DNA of 64,000 nucleotides from Snodgrassella gandavensis (GCF_914768025.1 NZ_CAJZCE010000003.1:1-64000), one strand, 5' to 3'; shown: positions 6,943 to 16,892, numbered from the stretch's first letter. Notes: generated from the letters alone by a model not told the origin. Program-made: numbers and translations.

Positions 6943-8838
6943 TCAATCACATTCACCCTTTAATATCTTTAAAAATGTTTCATTTCTCGCTTCTGCATCA
7001 GAAAATATACTGCTTAATGAAACAAAGATTAAATGTACTTTTGAACCATCTAAATATCCGTAATATATACATCCTTTATTACTAAATACTTTAGTAAAGT
7101 GCCTATCTTTCATTGCGCTTTCAATATTTTCATCATTTCCATCAAAGTCACAGATGACATAACAATAGAAACTATTTATATTTTGCAGTACTTTTTCCGT
7201 AGCCCTTTTATATCTGGCAACCTGATCAATTGCTTTAAATTGCTCTGTATAATCAATATTTCCTTTTTTCAATTCAATCAATACCACATCTTTATATTCT
7301 GTACTTTCTTCTGGTTTATTATATAAAAGAAATAAATCAGGACGTTTTACAGATTGACAACTGGAATGGACACCATCAATTTCTTCAATTATTCTTTTGA
7401 TTGTCACATCAGAAGCAATGTAAGCATAAGTCATAAACTTATCATCTAAAAGCCAGATGTTATTATGATACAAATGCGGTTTATTCACTTCATGATCACA
7501 GTTGACTGATAATTTTTGAGGAAAAAATAACTCATGTAATATATTCTCATTCTCATATAGACTCTTTAATTCCAACCCACGTTTGACAATCAAATTTCTA
7601 TGAAAAATATATTTTGCCAGTTCATGCTTATTCTGTTCTGAAACTTTTTCAGCGATTTCATCAAGAGTGGCATTTTTATTTGCAAGCAAATTAATTAAAT
7701 TGTCTTCTTCTTGATTTATTTTATCTCGATAAGCTTTGAGAATACTCGCTTCATCAAATGAAATATTGTCTAATTGAACATTACTAAAATCAATGTAACC
7801 ATACAGCGCGCTTAGATTATCTAATCTAGCTTTATTTTCTTTTAATAATTCGGGTTCATGTTCACGAACAATATTAAAGCAGTAATTTTTAAGCATCTCT
7901 TCAAAATTCTTGCCTGGTTTGGGACTCAACATATCAAACTGATCTAATTCATCTTCTGAACCAAAATTAAATTGAGTTCTTTCAAGGTTGCTTTTTTGGT
8001 CAAAATAATCAGATGTTATAGCAAAAATATACTGCTTGTTAAAATTACCCGAGAATGAAAATGACTTAACGGTCAGATTATTGGCACAATAAAATATTTC
8101 TATACCTGTTTTTTTATAATCCAAAAAGGTATAAACGGTAAATTTACAATCATTCATTTTAAGATTTGCTTGAGCTAAGCAATGAATATTAAAACTACTT
8201 ATTATTTCACCAAATGGTTTACCATTAACAAATACTCTGATATTGATAGTTTTCTGTGTTTCCTTTTGTTTTAAAAAAAGCATTAAATTAAATTTTTCTT
8301 TCAAAAAATTCACGCATGATTGAGCCTGTGTCTTCGGGTGTTTTAAATTTAAGTTGCTAAAAAATATTTTGGTATATGTATCTTTTTTAGAGGATTTCGT
8401 TCTAATTACATTTTCCTGACTGGCATTATACGAAAAATCGAAAGAAACATGTTCTCCCTCGTTTGATATACTATCAATACTAACCCTATCCGCTATTTTC
8501 AAAAATGAAAAACGACCGATGCCTTTACCCCCTATATTTTTTTTATTCTCTGTTGCCAACTCAAAAAAAGCATTAATATTTTTGGTAGTTAGACCTTCAC
8601 CATTGTCGGTAATAATAATTTTACTTAAATTACCTAGATTCGAATTACTGCTATCGATATTAGTATGGTATTCATATTGTAGATCAATACCAATTTCCGT
8701 TGCATTAGCCTGAATACAGTTCATTACTGCTTCTTTTAAAACATCATTGACTGTAACGTTTTTATAAAAATGAGACAACATTCTTTTGATATTTGTTTTC
8801 ATAAGATCAATGGTTTCATTAGTAACAGATGTAGTCAT
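6943..8838 (-). CDS. GHKL (HSP90-like) ATPase fused to a PD-(D/E)XK-type nuclease, candidate antiphage protein
   Basis: A 631-residue protein. The N-terminal 200 residues carry the GHKL/HSP90 ATP-binding motifs: N-box ending EAVMN (residues 36-40), ITDNGEGL (Asp78, Gly80) and GGKGIGRFSF (103-112). The middle is beta- and coil-rich (about 200-480) with a Glu/Lys-rich helical stretch at 350-420. The C-terminal domain has KRPDLFLLY (Asp501), VVLIELKKG (Glu522, Lys524) and a following Gln539 in AIDQVARYKR, the pattern of PD-(D/E)XK nucleases of the Shedu/DUF4263-like kind. GHKL ATPases linked to restriction-type nucleases are known from restriction and defence loci. It is a single gene between toxin relics and decayed mobile DNA, AT-rich, and has no partner gene or methylase nearby. 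GAAAG precedes the ATG at 8838. Domain calls are by motif; the defence role is inferred. Confidence 0.7.
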   Translation of the reverse strand: MTTSVTNETIDLMKTNIKRMLSHFYKNVTVNDVLKEAVMNCIQANATEIGIDLQYEYHTNIDSSNSNLGNLSKIIITDNGEGLTTKNINAFFELATENKKNIGGKGIGRFSFLKIADRVSIDSISNEGEHVSFDFSYNASQENVIRTKSSKKDTYTKIFFSNLNLKHPKTQAQSCVNFLKEKFNLMLFLKQKETQKTINIRVFVNGKPFGEIISSFNIHCLAQANLKMNDCKFTVYTFLDYKKTGIEIFYCANNLTVKSFSFSGNFNKQYIFAITSDYFDQKSNLERTQFNFGSEDELDQFDMLSPKPGKNFEEMLKNYCFNIVREHEPELLKENKARLDNLSALYGYIDFSNVQLDNISFDEASILKAYRDKINQEEDNLINLLANKNATLDEIAEKVSEQNKHELAKYIFHRNLIVKRGLELKSLYENENILHELFFPQKLSVNCDHEVNKPHLYHNNIWLLDDKFMTYAYIASDVTIKRIIEEIDGVHSSCQSVKRPDLFLLYNKPEESTEYKDVVLIELKKGNIDYTEQFKAIDQVARYKRATEKVLQNINSFYCYVICDFDGNDENIESAMKDRHFTKVFSNKGCIYYGYLDGSKVHLIFVSLSSIFSDAEARNETFLKILKGECD

Positions 8839-9137
8839 ATAACTTTCATATTATTTTACCTCATAATCGTACAGGTATGCTATCATATAAGTATAATTAG
8901 TATTTTTAATTTAATTCCAAAATTTTAGATTTTTCATGTGTATTTACTTACGCTAAATGGCGAAATTTTTAATATTTTTTTATTTATATTTGCTACATAT
9001 TTAATCTGCAATAGTGCTTTTTTGCTTCTTCTTAAAACTTAACTAATCTGTCCTGCTCGATATTTGAAGTATTAATGAAAAACTACCACAACTCATCAAA
9101 TGTTAAACTGAACGACTAGTTCTCATCAAAGAGAAAG
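8839..9137. other. AT-rich intergenic region
   Basis: No coding frame is supported. It must hold the promoter of the minus-strand GHKL-nuclease gene, but no box stands out in the very AT-rich sequence. Confidence 0.5.
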
Positions 9138-10105
9138 CTATCCTAAATCATAAAAATTTTAGGAGGTAGTTACATGAAATAAACTTAACACTAAAAAGGA
9201 TTGGTATCAAACTATGATTTAGGATCATCTGTTTTTGAGCACAGGATAAGTCAATCAAGGAAAAGCTATTCATTTAAGACAGAAGATAATTGCAGTCTAG
9301 AAGAAACTGAACTACTTGTATCACAAAAGACCTGGCATTATATCGTTACTTAGCGATATCAAAGCATCATGCCTATTATCAGCGCAAAACAACTAAGCAG
9401 GAATCGGTCATATATTATGTCGATACGATATTGACTTTTTAATCGCAGCTATCAATCATATAAGACTAGGCGAATTCTTTTGCCTTGCAATAAGTGGACA
9501 TCTACGCTTCTCGTCGTTACATTGCCCAGGTAATGGAATCGCTATCATTGAAAACATTAATTTAATGTGTATATTAAATGGCAGATTTAACCCATATTCG
9601 TGTTAACCATTACTGGAATTATTTATGTATGTTACTGAATTTATCTAATTGACAGATTGCCGGTTATAGTGTTGGCTAACATTAACAGCAATTTAGTAAT
9701 GTCGACATTAAACTATATTAAGTAACCACTATTCATCATTAAATCTATTTCACTTCAATAGAGGAAAGATTTTAATAATCAGTTACTAGATAAATATTTC
9801 AATACATTTAATATTTAACCCTCTTTGAATAAAGCATTGGCATATAATAATGTATTAGCATAAACACTTTTTGAAAGCATTAGAACAGAATTTATTAAAG
9901 GAGGAAATTCATGATAATCCAAGAATAACAACAAGTCTTTGCAATTTATGCTTATTGGTAAAATCACAGAAGGTTACATTCTTTAGTTATGCTATTTGCC
10001 TCTCGTAGAATTTAACAAACACCCACCCCTTAATTTTGTTGTCTGAATATGTGTTGCCATTCCAAATTTCTGCCCTCTATCAGAATGAAATAAATTTAGG
10101 ATAGC
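9138..10105. mobile_element. Decayed mobile-element-like segment with 12-bp terminal inverted repeats
   Basis: GCTATCCTAAAT at 9138-9149 is repeated inverted (ATTTAGGATAGC) at 10094-10105, 968 bp apart, a length usual for a simple insertion sequence. The interior has no long open frame on either strand and many stops, so any transposase is beyond recognition by eye. Just inside the left end TCCTAAA/TTTAGGA forms a small hairpin. I could not see a convincing target-site duplication. The same end sequence recurs at 6226. Insertion-sequence origin is inferred. Confidence 0.4.
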
Positions 10106-10137
10106 GATTGCTTAATTTGGCTTAATGCAGATGAAAT

Positions 10138-10743
10138 TTATTTAATATTGCGCCGCTCATATACTGCTTGCGCTAAGGTACCGGCATCTACATATTCCAG
10201 CTCGCCGCCTAGAGGCATACCGTGCGCCAGTCGAGTGATTTTGGCCGGGAAATCCGCTAGCAACTGAGACAGAATATAAGCTGTTGCATTGCCGTCTGCG
10301 GTGAAACTGGTAGCAATGATGACTTCATCTACTTCATGTTCCTGTAGGCGAGTAATCAGCTTATCCAGAGCAATCGCTTTTAAATCCGCTCCCTGCGCTG
10401 GACTAACCTGCCCCATTAGCACAAAATACAGGCCATCATGGCAGTTGGCAGCCTCCATACTAGCCACATCCACCGGCATATGCACAATCATTAGCCTTTT
10501 AGGGTCGCGCTGCTCGTTGGCACAGATATCACACAATTCACTTTCACAAAAAGTGTTACACAAACGGCAATGGTGTACCTGCAATAAGGCCGCCTGAATA
10601 GCGGCTACCAATTCTTCAGCACCGGCACGTTTATGCTGTAATAATTCATAGGCCATGCGCTGCGCTGTTTTGGGGCCAACATTCGGCAACACCTTTAATG
10701 CGTTTGTTAAACGACTCAATGCATCAGTTGATTTAGGGCTCAT
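10138..10743 (-). CDS. recR: Recombination mediator RecR
   Basis: A 201-residue protein, the usual RecR length. It has the N-terminal helix-hairpin-helix VLPNVGPKTAQRMAYELL, a four-cysteine zinc motif (CRLCNTFCESELCDIC, about residues 57-72) and a Toprim domain starting LMIVHMPVDVASMEA. RecR works with RecO and RecF to load RecA on gapped DNA. It is the last gene of the dnaX-ybaB-recR set, a conserved order in proteobacteria, although here 254 bases and a hairpin separate it from ybaB, so it may have its own promoter. Confidence 0.97.
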   Translation of the reverse strand: MSPKSTDALSRLTNALKVLPNVGPKTAQRMAYELLQHKRAGAEELVAAIQAALLQVHHCRLCNTFCESELCDICANEQRDPKRLMIVHMPVDVASMEAANCHDGLYFVLMGQVSPAQGADLKAIALDKLITRLQEHEVDEVIIATSFTADGNATAYILSQLLADFPAKITRLAHGMPLGGELEYVDAGTLAQAVYERRNIK

Positions 10744-10955
10744 CTGTTACTCATTAATAAATCGGCTGCTGATTCAATATTTTGACAAACCGGCAATAAG
10801 TGTAATTAATAACATAAAAATTTACTTTATTATTGCAACCAGAAATTTAGCTCTAGTTGTTAACAGAAATTTATTTATGATAGCCAATTTCTAAACTGGC
10901 CTGCTGTGCTCGCAGTAAGAATTAACTATTGGGAAATAGCACTGCTTCATTTCTG

Positions 10956-10986
10956 AGGAGAATAATCTTTAGAGGACTATTCTCCT
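10956..10986 (-). terminator. Hairpin between ybaB and recR
   Basis: AGGAGAATA and TATTCTCCT pair perfectly around a 13-base loop just after ybaB on its strand. There is no strong T run, so it may be a weak terminator or an RNA-stabilising stem. Confidence 0.45.
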
Positions 10987-10997
10987 ATTACAGTGAA

Positions 10998-11339
10998 TTA
11001 TTTAAAAAAGTCACCCATGCCTGCCGGCAGATTCATACCCTGAGTAAATTGTCCCATCCTTTCGGAGGAAGTTGCTTCTGCTTTACGCACAGCATCATTC
11101 ACAGCAGCAGCAATCAAATCTTCCAGCATCTCTTTGTCATCAGCAGCATCTGCTAACAGGCTGTCATCAATATGAATGCGTTTCACCCCATAATGACAGT
11201 TCATGGTTACCTTAACCATTCCGGCACCAGATTCACCTTCCACTTCTACATTAGCCAATTCTGCCTGCGCCTTTTTCATGCGTTCCTGCATTTGCTGCGC
11301 CTGCTTCATCAAACCACCTAAACCTGCTTTTCCAAACAT
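10998..11339 (-). CDS. ybaB: Nucleoid-associated protein YbaB/EbfC family
   Basis: A 113-residue protein beginning [20 protein letters not shown], with the long Lys/Gln/Glu-rich coiled-coil helices and the [15 protein letters not shown] strand typical of YbaB/EbfC DNA-binding dimers. The ATG at 11339 is chosen because AAGGAAGC lies upstream and the family starts at MFGK; a longer frame would run into dnaX. It sits 55 bases after dnaX and is probably co-transcribed with it. The exact cellular role of the family is unsettled; it binds DNA and is linked to recombination repair by neighbourhood. Confidence 0.95.
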   Translation of the reverse strand: MFGKAGLGGLMKQAQQMQERMKKAQAELANVEVEGESGAGMVKVTMNCHYGVKRIHIDDSLLADAADDKEMLEDLIAAAVNDAVRKAEATSSERMGQFTQGMNLPAGMGDFFK

Positions 11340-11394
11340 GATAGCTTCCTTATACTTCAAATTTAAAGGGAAAAAATTAAACAAAATATTGCAA

Positions 11395-13377
11395 TTATTC
11401 TTTATCCAGACGTAAGCTTTCTGGCACCCAGTTTGCATTAAATGTTTCCATCAGCATCTGTACTGCGGGCTGCGCCTCCAGTATAGATTGAGCCTGTTGC
11501 TGTTGTTCAGCATGTAATCGCTGCTGGCGCATTTGCGGTGTCTCTAGCGCACTCTGCTCCTGCCAGCTACTGGTATGCAACTGAATCGGGCAGCCATAAA
11601 CTTCAGACAAGGTTTCTGCTAGCCGAGTCAGCAACTCGCGATTGGCTGTCGGCTCCCCCTGCTCTGCCAGCGCAATAGTTAAATCGCCACTATTTTCATC
11701 ATAATTAGCAATTGCTGTATGTTGGCTAAACAACTGTACAGCCCCCAGCCGGTGCGCTAGCAAAGTTAAAATTTCCGGCCAGTTCTCTGCTGTTAGCGGT
11801 GGGAAATTATCCTTTGCCGTGGTTATTTCTGTTGCATCAGTCTGTGCTAGTATCAAGGTATCAGTATGCTCATCATGCTGTTTAGCTGATACCTGCTTAT
11901 GCTCGTCCGTTTCTTTTGTATCCATCAATTCCGGTACAACAAAACTGCTATTATATGCATAGGGAATATTTTCCGCACTATTTTCCCATGGTGGCGGAGG
12001 TTCATCATCGGCCACAGCTGACTGGGAAGAGTGCATGATTGATGGCGATACATTTTCTGGTGTGGTACTAACAGCTACAGCCGGTATTGGTTCACTAACT
12101 GTTTCCAATTCTGCCGGTGCTGGTGCTGTATCTGTTTGAGGTACTACTGCCGCAGACTGTGGTACTGAAGTCGAAGCAGGCTCAGCTTGCTCGATAACAG
12201 GAGGTGTCGCTGCTGCCTGATGATTTGCCACCGGCGCATTTTGCAATTGTGTTCCGTCAATCTGTCCATGCAGGCGCTGCGTATTCATTGCTGCCAGTGG
12301 TGCAAAGGCCAGCATCCGCAGCAGTGTCATCACAAAACCGGCTTTTTCATCTGGAGCCAAAGGTAAATCAGCTTTACCGCGTAAGGCACATTGATAATAC
12401 AGTTGAATCTGTTCACCGGAAAACAGACTGGCAAAGCGAGTTAAAGCTGTATATTCGGGTTCATCTTTGCCAATTGCGGTGGGTACGGATTGCAATATAG
12501 TTAAACGTTGCAATAACAATGCCATCTCAGTTAATGCACTGTCAAAACCCACCGCACAACTGGCCATCTCCTCAGCTTTGGATAATAAAGCCTGTCCATC
12601 ACGTGCTGCCAGAGCCTCCAGTAATGCATACAGATAGCTTTTATCCACTGCACCAATCATATTGCGTACATCAGACTCAGCGACCTTGCCTGAACCAATG
12701 GCAATCGCCTGATCAAGCAGGCTAAGTGCATCGCGCATTGAACCGGCAGCAGCACGGCCTAACAGCAGCAGTGCGGCGTCTTCATAAGCAATCTGCTCTT
12801 GCTGCAATACATAAACCAGATGGTCATGTACTTGGGTGCTATTCAGATTACGCAGTACAAACTGAAGACAGCGGCTTAAAACCGTAATCGGCACTTTTTG
12901 CGGGTCTGTTGTCGCTAAAATGAATTTAACATGCTCTGGTGGCTCTTCCAGCGTTTTAAGCATGGCATTAAACGCACTTTTCGACAACATATGCACTTCG
13001 TCGATGATATAGACTTTGTAACGCCCCATCGTTGGCGCATATTGTGCGTTTTCCAGCACCTCGCGGATGTTATCAATTCCGGTATTGGAGGCTGCATCGA
13101 TTTCTAGCACATCTACAAATCGGCCGGCATCAATCTGACGGCAAGTATCACACTGATTGCACGGTTCACCATGTTCAGCATGCAAACAGTTCAGGCTCTT
13201 GGCCAAAATACGGGCAATTGTGGTTTTACCTACCCCTCGCGTTCCTGTGAGCATATAAGCATGATGTAAACGCCCCTTATCAAGCGCATTTATCAATGCC
13301 TTGACCACATGCTCCTGACCCACTAAATCGGCAAACTTTTTCGGTCGCCATTTACGAGCTAATACTTGATAAGTCAT
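11395..13377 (-). CDS. dnaX: DNA polymerase III subunit tau/gamma
   Basis: A 660-residue clamp-loader ATPase. It begins [15 protein letters not shown], the family start; two more upstream methionine/GTG codons are possible, but no good ribosome site favours them. Walker A is GTRGVGKTT, Walker B ends IDEVH, the sensor/arginine finger is VLSRCLQF, and four cysteines ([16 protein letters not shown]) form the zinc module. A proline/alanine-rich linker at about residues 380-500 leads to the tau C-terminal domain ([15 protein letters not shown]). It loads the sliding clamp and links polymerase to helicase. I saw no A-rich frameshift signal in the linker that would give a separate gamma form. First gene of dnaX-ybaB-recR. 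Confidence 0.97.
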   Translation of the reverse strand: MTYQVLARKWRPKKFADLVGQEHVVKALINALDKGRLHHAYMLTGTRGVGKTTIARILAKSLNCLHAEHGEPCNQCDTCRQIDAGRFVDVLEIDAASNTGIDNIREVLENAQYAPTMGRYKVYIIDEVHMLSKSAFNAMLKTLEEPPEHVKFILATTDPQKVPITVLSRCLQFVLRNLNSTQVHDHLVYVLQQEQIAYEDAALLLLGRAAAGSMRDALSLLDQAIAIGSGKVAESDVRNMIGAVDKSYLYALLEALAARDGQALLSKAEEMASCAVGFDSALTEMALLLQRLTILQSVPTAIGKDEPEYTALTRFASLFSGEQIQLYYQCALRGKADLPLAPDEKAGFVMTLLRMLAFAPLAAMNTQRLHGQIDGTQLQNAPVANHQAAATPPVIEQAEPASTSVPQSAAVVPQTDTAPAPAELETVSEPIPAVAVSTTPENVSPSIMHSSQSAVADDEPPPPWENSAENIPYAYNSSFVVPELMDTKETDEHKQVSAKQHDEHTDTLILAQTDATEITTAKDNFPPLTAENWPEILTLLAHRLGAVQLFSQHTAIANYDENSGDLTIALAEQGEPTANRELLTRLAETLSEVYGCPIQLHTSSWQEQSALETPQMRQQRLHAEQQQQAQSILEAQPAVQMLMETFNANWVPESLRLDKE

Positions 13378-13901
13378 AACCATCCACAACTGCCAGTCAC
13401 AGTAAAATTCAAATACATTAATTTAAACTTTGTCCGGCAAAAATTCCAAACAAGCACCACATTGTAACCAAAAACCGGTGTCAATGGTTAGGATAAAAGA
13501 CATGAATGAAGCGTTGCAAAGCAGAAGAAACAATCCCAAACAGGCTTTATTAATAAGGATTGAAAGATAAAATTCAACCTGAATCAGCAAAACGCCTTTA
13601 GCCATTGTTGTCGCAAGCTTGTGCCTGTTTCAAAATAGTTGTTCAGTTAATATTTACTATTAAACCAAACAGTCTGAATAACAGGAAACTGCTCTTTAAG
13701 CACTACACATTACTACTTAGCAAGGAAAACAATAGAGTACACCACCACAGCCCTACACTGGCTAACACGGCCTGTTTAATCTGCAACCAACTAATCGCAA
13801 TTCCGGTAGTACACATCATATACTGTATGGATAGGTTTCGTCTTGATACCATCCTGCCTACCCTCTTTCAATCATCCAGACTGTCTGTGCAATCTGCTGC
13901 A
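13378..13901. other. Intergenic region between dnaX and mltB
   Basis: About 520 bases without a well-supported gene. It holds the dnaX promoter on the minus strand, a possible 49-codon ORF (13703-13852) and, at its right end, the mltB terminator. No repeat or RNA gene was recognised. Confidence 0.5.
13703..13852 (-). CDS. Possible small membrane protein
   Basis: A 49-codon frame with AGAGGG about 9 bases before the ATG at 13852. It begins MVSRRNLSIQYMMCTTG and has one hydrophobic stretch (AVLASVGLWWCTLLFSLL) that could cross the membrane. It lies between the mltB terminator and dnaX, so it would need its own promoter. Short length makes chance likely; a conserved homologue would be needed to believe it. 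Confidence 0.25.
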   Translation of the reverse strand: MVSRRNLSIQYMMCTTGIAISWLQIKQAVLASVGLWWCTLLFSLLSSNV

Positions 13902-13902
13902 A

Positions 13903-13931
13903 TAAAAAGCCACCCGTCATGGCAGGTGGCT
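13903..13931 (-). terminator. Rho-independent terminator of mltB
   Basis: On the minus strand AGCCACC pairs with GGTGGCT around a 10-base loop and is followed by TTTTTATT. It lies 24 bases past the mltB stop. Confidence 0.9.
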
Positions 13932-13954
13932 GGTGATTCAACAATAGATTAAAT

Positions 13955-15031
13955 TTATAAATTTACATTCGCATCGGCCAGATTATTAGCAATCTGGCGA
14001 ACTGCGGCTACATAATGCCGGCTGTGATTATATTGCCAGATAGTATAAAAATTATTCAGGCCAAACCAGTAATCATATTCACCGGGAGATTTTTCCAGAC
14101 GATATAAAACACCTTTTTCCTGATTCCCAATCTGCGCCGGAATGACCACCCCCAGCTGACGCAACTGCCCGGCGGTATACTTCAGCCCAGTGGGTTCATC
14201 AATAATTTGCTGTAACTGTGGTGTCGACTGCATCGCTACCGGTACGGCAATCGGCGCACCAGACTGCCAGCCGTGCTGTTTCATATAATTGGCTACTGAA
14301 GCCAGTGTATCGCCAGAATTGCGCCAGATATCCCTACGACCATCGCCATCCCAGTCTACAGCATATTGACGAAAACTGGAGGGCATAAACTGCGGCATTC
14401 CCATGGCGCCGGCAAAACTGCCTTTAAAGCTGAATGGGTCCTGCTTTTCTTCATAGGCCAGTTGCAGAAACTCTGCTAGCTCACGCTGAAAATATTCTGC
14501 CCGGCGCGGGTAATGATAGCCTAGTGTAGTCAGCGCATCTGCTACACGATACGACCCCATCGTAGCACCATAATTGGTTTCAATACCCACTATTGCTATC
14601 AGCAATTGCGGTGCAACATCATAGTGTTTTGCTACCGCCTGAATTACCTCTGTATTATTCCGCCAGAAAACATTTCCAGCACTGATGCGAATATTACTGG
14701 CATTATTCTGTACAAATGTATACCACGGTAACGAAGTACCTGGCTTATCCATTCCACGGATAATACTTGGCCTGTAGTGCACTTGCCGAAAGAAATTCTC
14801 TAACTGCGCCCGGCTGTAATGTCCACGCCTGACCTCATTATCGATAAAACGGTTAACATCACTACGACCCAGTAAATCTAATCCACTATCGGTCAAAGCA
14901 AATATCTTTTCATCCGCAGACGAAGCCACATTTGCTGTCGCAACAGCCTGAACCGGCTTCTCCTGTACAGGCTGTGTGCTTTGACAGGCAGCCAGCAATA
15001 AAGCTGCACTTATAATCCGAACTAATTTCAT
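13955..15031 (-). CDS. mltB: Membrane-bound lytic murein transglycosylase B
   Basis: A 358-residue lipoprotein. It begins MKLVRIISAALLLAACQS, with a lipobox ending LLAAC, so the ATG at 15031 (AGGA upstream) is the start rather than a methionine 11 codons earlier. The catalytic domain has GIETNYGATMGSYRVADAL (catalytic Glu in IETNYG), then GAMGMPQFMPSSFRQYAVDW and GDTLASVANYMKQHGW, which match the SltB/MltB fold. It cleaves the glycan strands of peptidoglycan, forming 1,6-anhydro ends, from the inner face of the outer membrane. It lies after the rplI terminator on the same strand, so it is likely a separate unit. Confidence 0.95.
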   Translation of the reverse strand: MKLVRIISAALLLAACQSTQPVQEKPVQAVATANVASSADEKIFALTDSGLDLLGRSDVNRFIDNEVRRGHYSRAQLENFFRQVHYRPSIIRGMDKPGTSLPWYTFVQNNASNIRISAGNVFWRNNTEVIQAVAKHYDVAPQLLIAIVGIETNYGATMGSYRVADALTTLGYHYPRRAEYFQRELAEFLQLAYEEKQDPFSFKGSFAGAMGMPQFMPSSFRQYAVDWDGDGRRDIWRNSGDTLASVANYMKQHGWQSGAPIAVPVAMQSTPQLQQIIDEPTGLKYTAGQLRQLGVVIPAQIGNQEKGVLYRLEKSPGEYDYWFGLNNFYTIWQYNHSRHYVAAVRQIANNLADANVNL

Positions 15032-15089
15032 TATTCTGGTTCCTAGCATATGCTTAATGCACATTTTAAACTATTCTTACCATTAATAA

Positions 15090-15121
15090 CAAAAAAGCTG
15101 TCTGGAATAACCCAGACAGCT
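15090..15121 (-). terminator. Rho-independent terminator of the rpsF-priB-rpsR-rplI operon
   Basis: On the minus strand a perfect 10-bp stem AGCTGTCTGG/CCAGACAGCT with a 6-base loop is followed by a run of T. It lies 30 bases after rplI. Confidence 0.93.
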
Positions 15122-15150
15122 TACACTTTCCTGATGTGTGGTCAGTTTAC

Positions 15151-15606
15151 TTATTCAGCAGCAGCCACAACAGTGACCATAATAGCCGCAACAGCATCGC
15201 TGTGCAAAGCCACTTCGACTTCATATTCGCCAATGGCTTTCAGCGGGCCATTAGGCAAACGTACATTGGCTTTAACTACTTCCACACCAAGCGCAGCTTT
15301 AATGGCTTCTGCAATATCGTGGGTAGTTACGGAACCAAATAGACGGCCATCCACACCAGCTTTTTGGGCAACACTGATCTTCTGACCATCCAGTTTCAGT
15401 TTACGTGCTTCAGCATCAGCCAGCACAGCAGCCTGATGTGCTTCATATTCAGCACGTTTTTCTTCAAATGCAGCCAGATTAGCAGCATTAGCACGCTGCG
15501 CTTTACCCTGAGGGATCAGGAAGTTACGCGCATAGCCATTTTTTACATTAACCAGATCACCCAGATTACCCAGGCCACCGACTTTTTCTAACAAAATAAT
15601 TTGCAT
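15151..15606 (-). CDS. rplI: 50S ribosomal protein L9
   Basis: A 151-residue protein. The N-terminal domain has the L9 signature [17 protein letters not shown] and [18 protein letters not shown], followed by the long connecting helix ([18 protein letters not shown]) and the C-terminal RNA-binding domain with [16 protein letters not shown]. It binds 23S rRNA domain V. AAGGAAG precedes its ATG. Last gene of the operon, 15 bases after rpsR, and followed by a strong terminator. Confidence 0.98.
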   Translation of the reverse strand: MQIILLEKVGGLGNLGDLVNVKNGYARNFLIPQGKAQRANAANLAAFEEKRAEYEAHQAAVLADAEARKLKLDGQKISVAQKAGVDGRLFGSVTTHDIAEAIKAALGVEVVKANVRLPNGPLKAIGEYEVEVALHSDAVAAIMVTVVAAAE

Positions 15607-15621
15607 AATAAATCTTCCTTA

Positions 15622-15852
15622 TTATTTATGTTGATCGGTGTAAGGCAGCAAAGCCAGAAAACGGGCACGTTTTACCGCGGTAGACAGCTGACGCTGATAA
15701 TGTGCTTTGGTTCCGGTGATACGCGCCGGAATGATCTTACCATTTTCAGTAATAAAGTCCTTTAACAAATCAACTGCTTTGTAGTCAACCTGTTTGATAC
15801 CTTCCGCAGTAAAGCGGCAAAATTTTCTACGTTTGAATGATTGACGAGCCAT
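15622..15852 (-). CDS. rpsR: 30S ribosomal protein S18
   Basis: A 76-residue basic protein beginning [19 protein letters not shown], with IDYKD-type [24 protein letters not shown] and the conserved [13 protein letters not shown] end. It binds S6 and 16S rRNA in the platform of the small subunit. The ATG at 15852 has AAAGG upstream and lies 5 bases after priB. Confidence 0.98.
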   Translation of the reverse strand: MARQSFKRRKFCRFTAEGIKQVDYKAVDLLKDFITENGKIIPARITGTKAHYQRQLSTAVKRARFLALLPYTDQHK

Positions 15853-15857
15853 GTCGT

Positions 15858-16154
15858 TTAACCTTTATATTCACGAATTTGTTGGATATGCAGTACCGGA
15901 CGGGAGTGGTAAATACCTTTCTGGCTGAGAAACCCACTGATTTCCACCATAGTTCCCGGCTGATACAGCCAGTTTTTAGCCAAATCACCCAGTGCTTTCG
16001 CCTGGATTTCCACTTTCGCCAGATACCGCTGTTGCAGCTCCATCTGCCATGATTCATGTGTAAGCCACATGGTCAATACCGGCAATCCGGCGGGGGTATA
16101 GCGTAAATCGTCCAGACTTTTAATCTGTGCACACAGGCATAATTGATTCAGCAA
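15858..16154 (-). CDS. priB: Primosomal replication protein N (PriB)
   Basis: A 98-residue single OB-fold protein. Motifs [19 protein letters not shown] and [24 protein letters not shown] match PriB, which helps PriA and DnaT restart stalled replication forks. The start appears to be TTG at 16154: GAGG lies 5 bases before it, it falls 19 bases after the rpsF stop, and no upstream ATG is in frame. An internal ATG would remove conserved strand one. Its place between rpsF and rpsR is conserved in beta- and gammaproteobacteria. Confidence 0.93.
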   Translation of the reverse strand: MLNQLCLCAQIKSLDDLRYTPAGLPVLTMWLTHESWQMELQQRYLAKVEIQAKALGDLAKNWLYQPGTMVEISGFLSQKGIYHSRPVLHIQQIREYKG

Positions 16155-16173
16155 ACCAGCCTCAATAAATTAA

Positions 16174-16554
16174 TCAGGCTTCAGCTTCTTCTGAAGCAGC
16201 TTCAGTGCTGTTACCTGCTAACAGATTCTTGGACTTCTCGTCTTTCATCATCGGAGAAGCTTCAGTTACCGCTGCGTCCATTTTCACAGTCAGATGACGC
16301 AATACGGCATCATTAAAGCGGAACGCAGTTTCAATTTCGTCAATCACTTCAGGTGTAGTTTCAACATTCATCAGCACATAGTGTGCTTTGTGAATTTTGT
16401 TGATTGGGTAAGCCAACTGGCGGCGACCCCAGTCTTCCAGACGGTGAATTTTACCGTTGGCTTCGGTAATCATGGTTTTGTAACGCTCAACCATGGCACC
16501 GACCTGTTCGCTTTGATCCGGATGGACAATGAACACGATTTCATAATGACGCAT
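16174..16554 (-). CDS. rpsF: 30S ribosomal protein S6
   Basis: A 126-residue protein starting [18 protein letters not shown], with [21 protein letters not shown] and the [14 protein letters not shown] strand, all typical of S6. An acidic C-terminal tail ([10 protein letters not shown]) extends past the fold, common in proteobacteria. It pairs with S18 on 16S rRNA. AAGGAG precedes the ATG. First gene of the rpsF-priB-rpsR-rplI operon; the promoter should lie in the divergent gap before 16893. Confidence 0.98.
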   Translation of the reverse strand: MRHYEIVFIVHPDQSEQVGAMVERYKTMITEANGKIHRLEDWGRRQLAYPINKIHKAHYVLMNVETTPEVIDEIETAFRFNDAVLRHLTVKMDAAVTEASPMMKDEKSKNLLAGNSTEAASEEAEA

Positions 16555-16892
16555 GTGTACTCCTTGTGGCTAATCGATCCCTTTACCATGCGAAAGTGCA
16601 AAGGGCAAGGTTGGAAAACCAGCTATTATAAGCATCTTTGCATTCAGAATCAAATAATAGCCCATAGTATCAGTTTTATTCCCTTAAATAACACTAAACA
16701 ACTGGTTTTATAAATAATTTTATGTTAGTCGCTAAGCACAAAAGTATCATTCTCTAATATGGCAGATAGGCACATCTGGTTAAAACTACCTTACCAATCG
16801 CTAACCATTGCTAAATTTAATAGCGACAGTTTACAGGGTTCTATTAAAACGCCTAACATTAAGGCTAATTTCAAATTCTTCTTTGCCTCACC

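Noticed and set aside
11395-13377. Programmed frameshift in dnaX
   Set aside because: No A-rich slippery heptamer with a downstream stem was seen in the linker region.
13605-13952. 115-codon plus-strand ORF between dnaX and mltB
   Set aside because: It runs through the mltB terminator, has no family features and no ribosome site.
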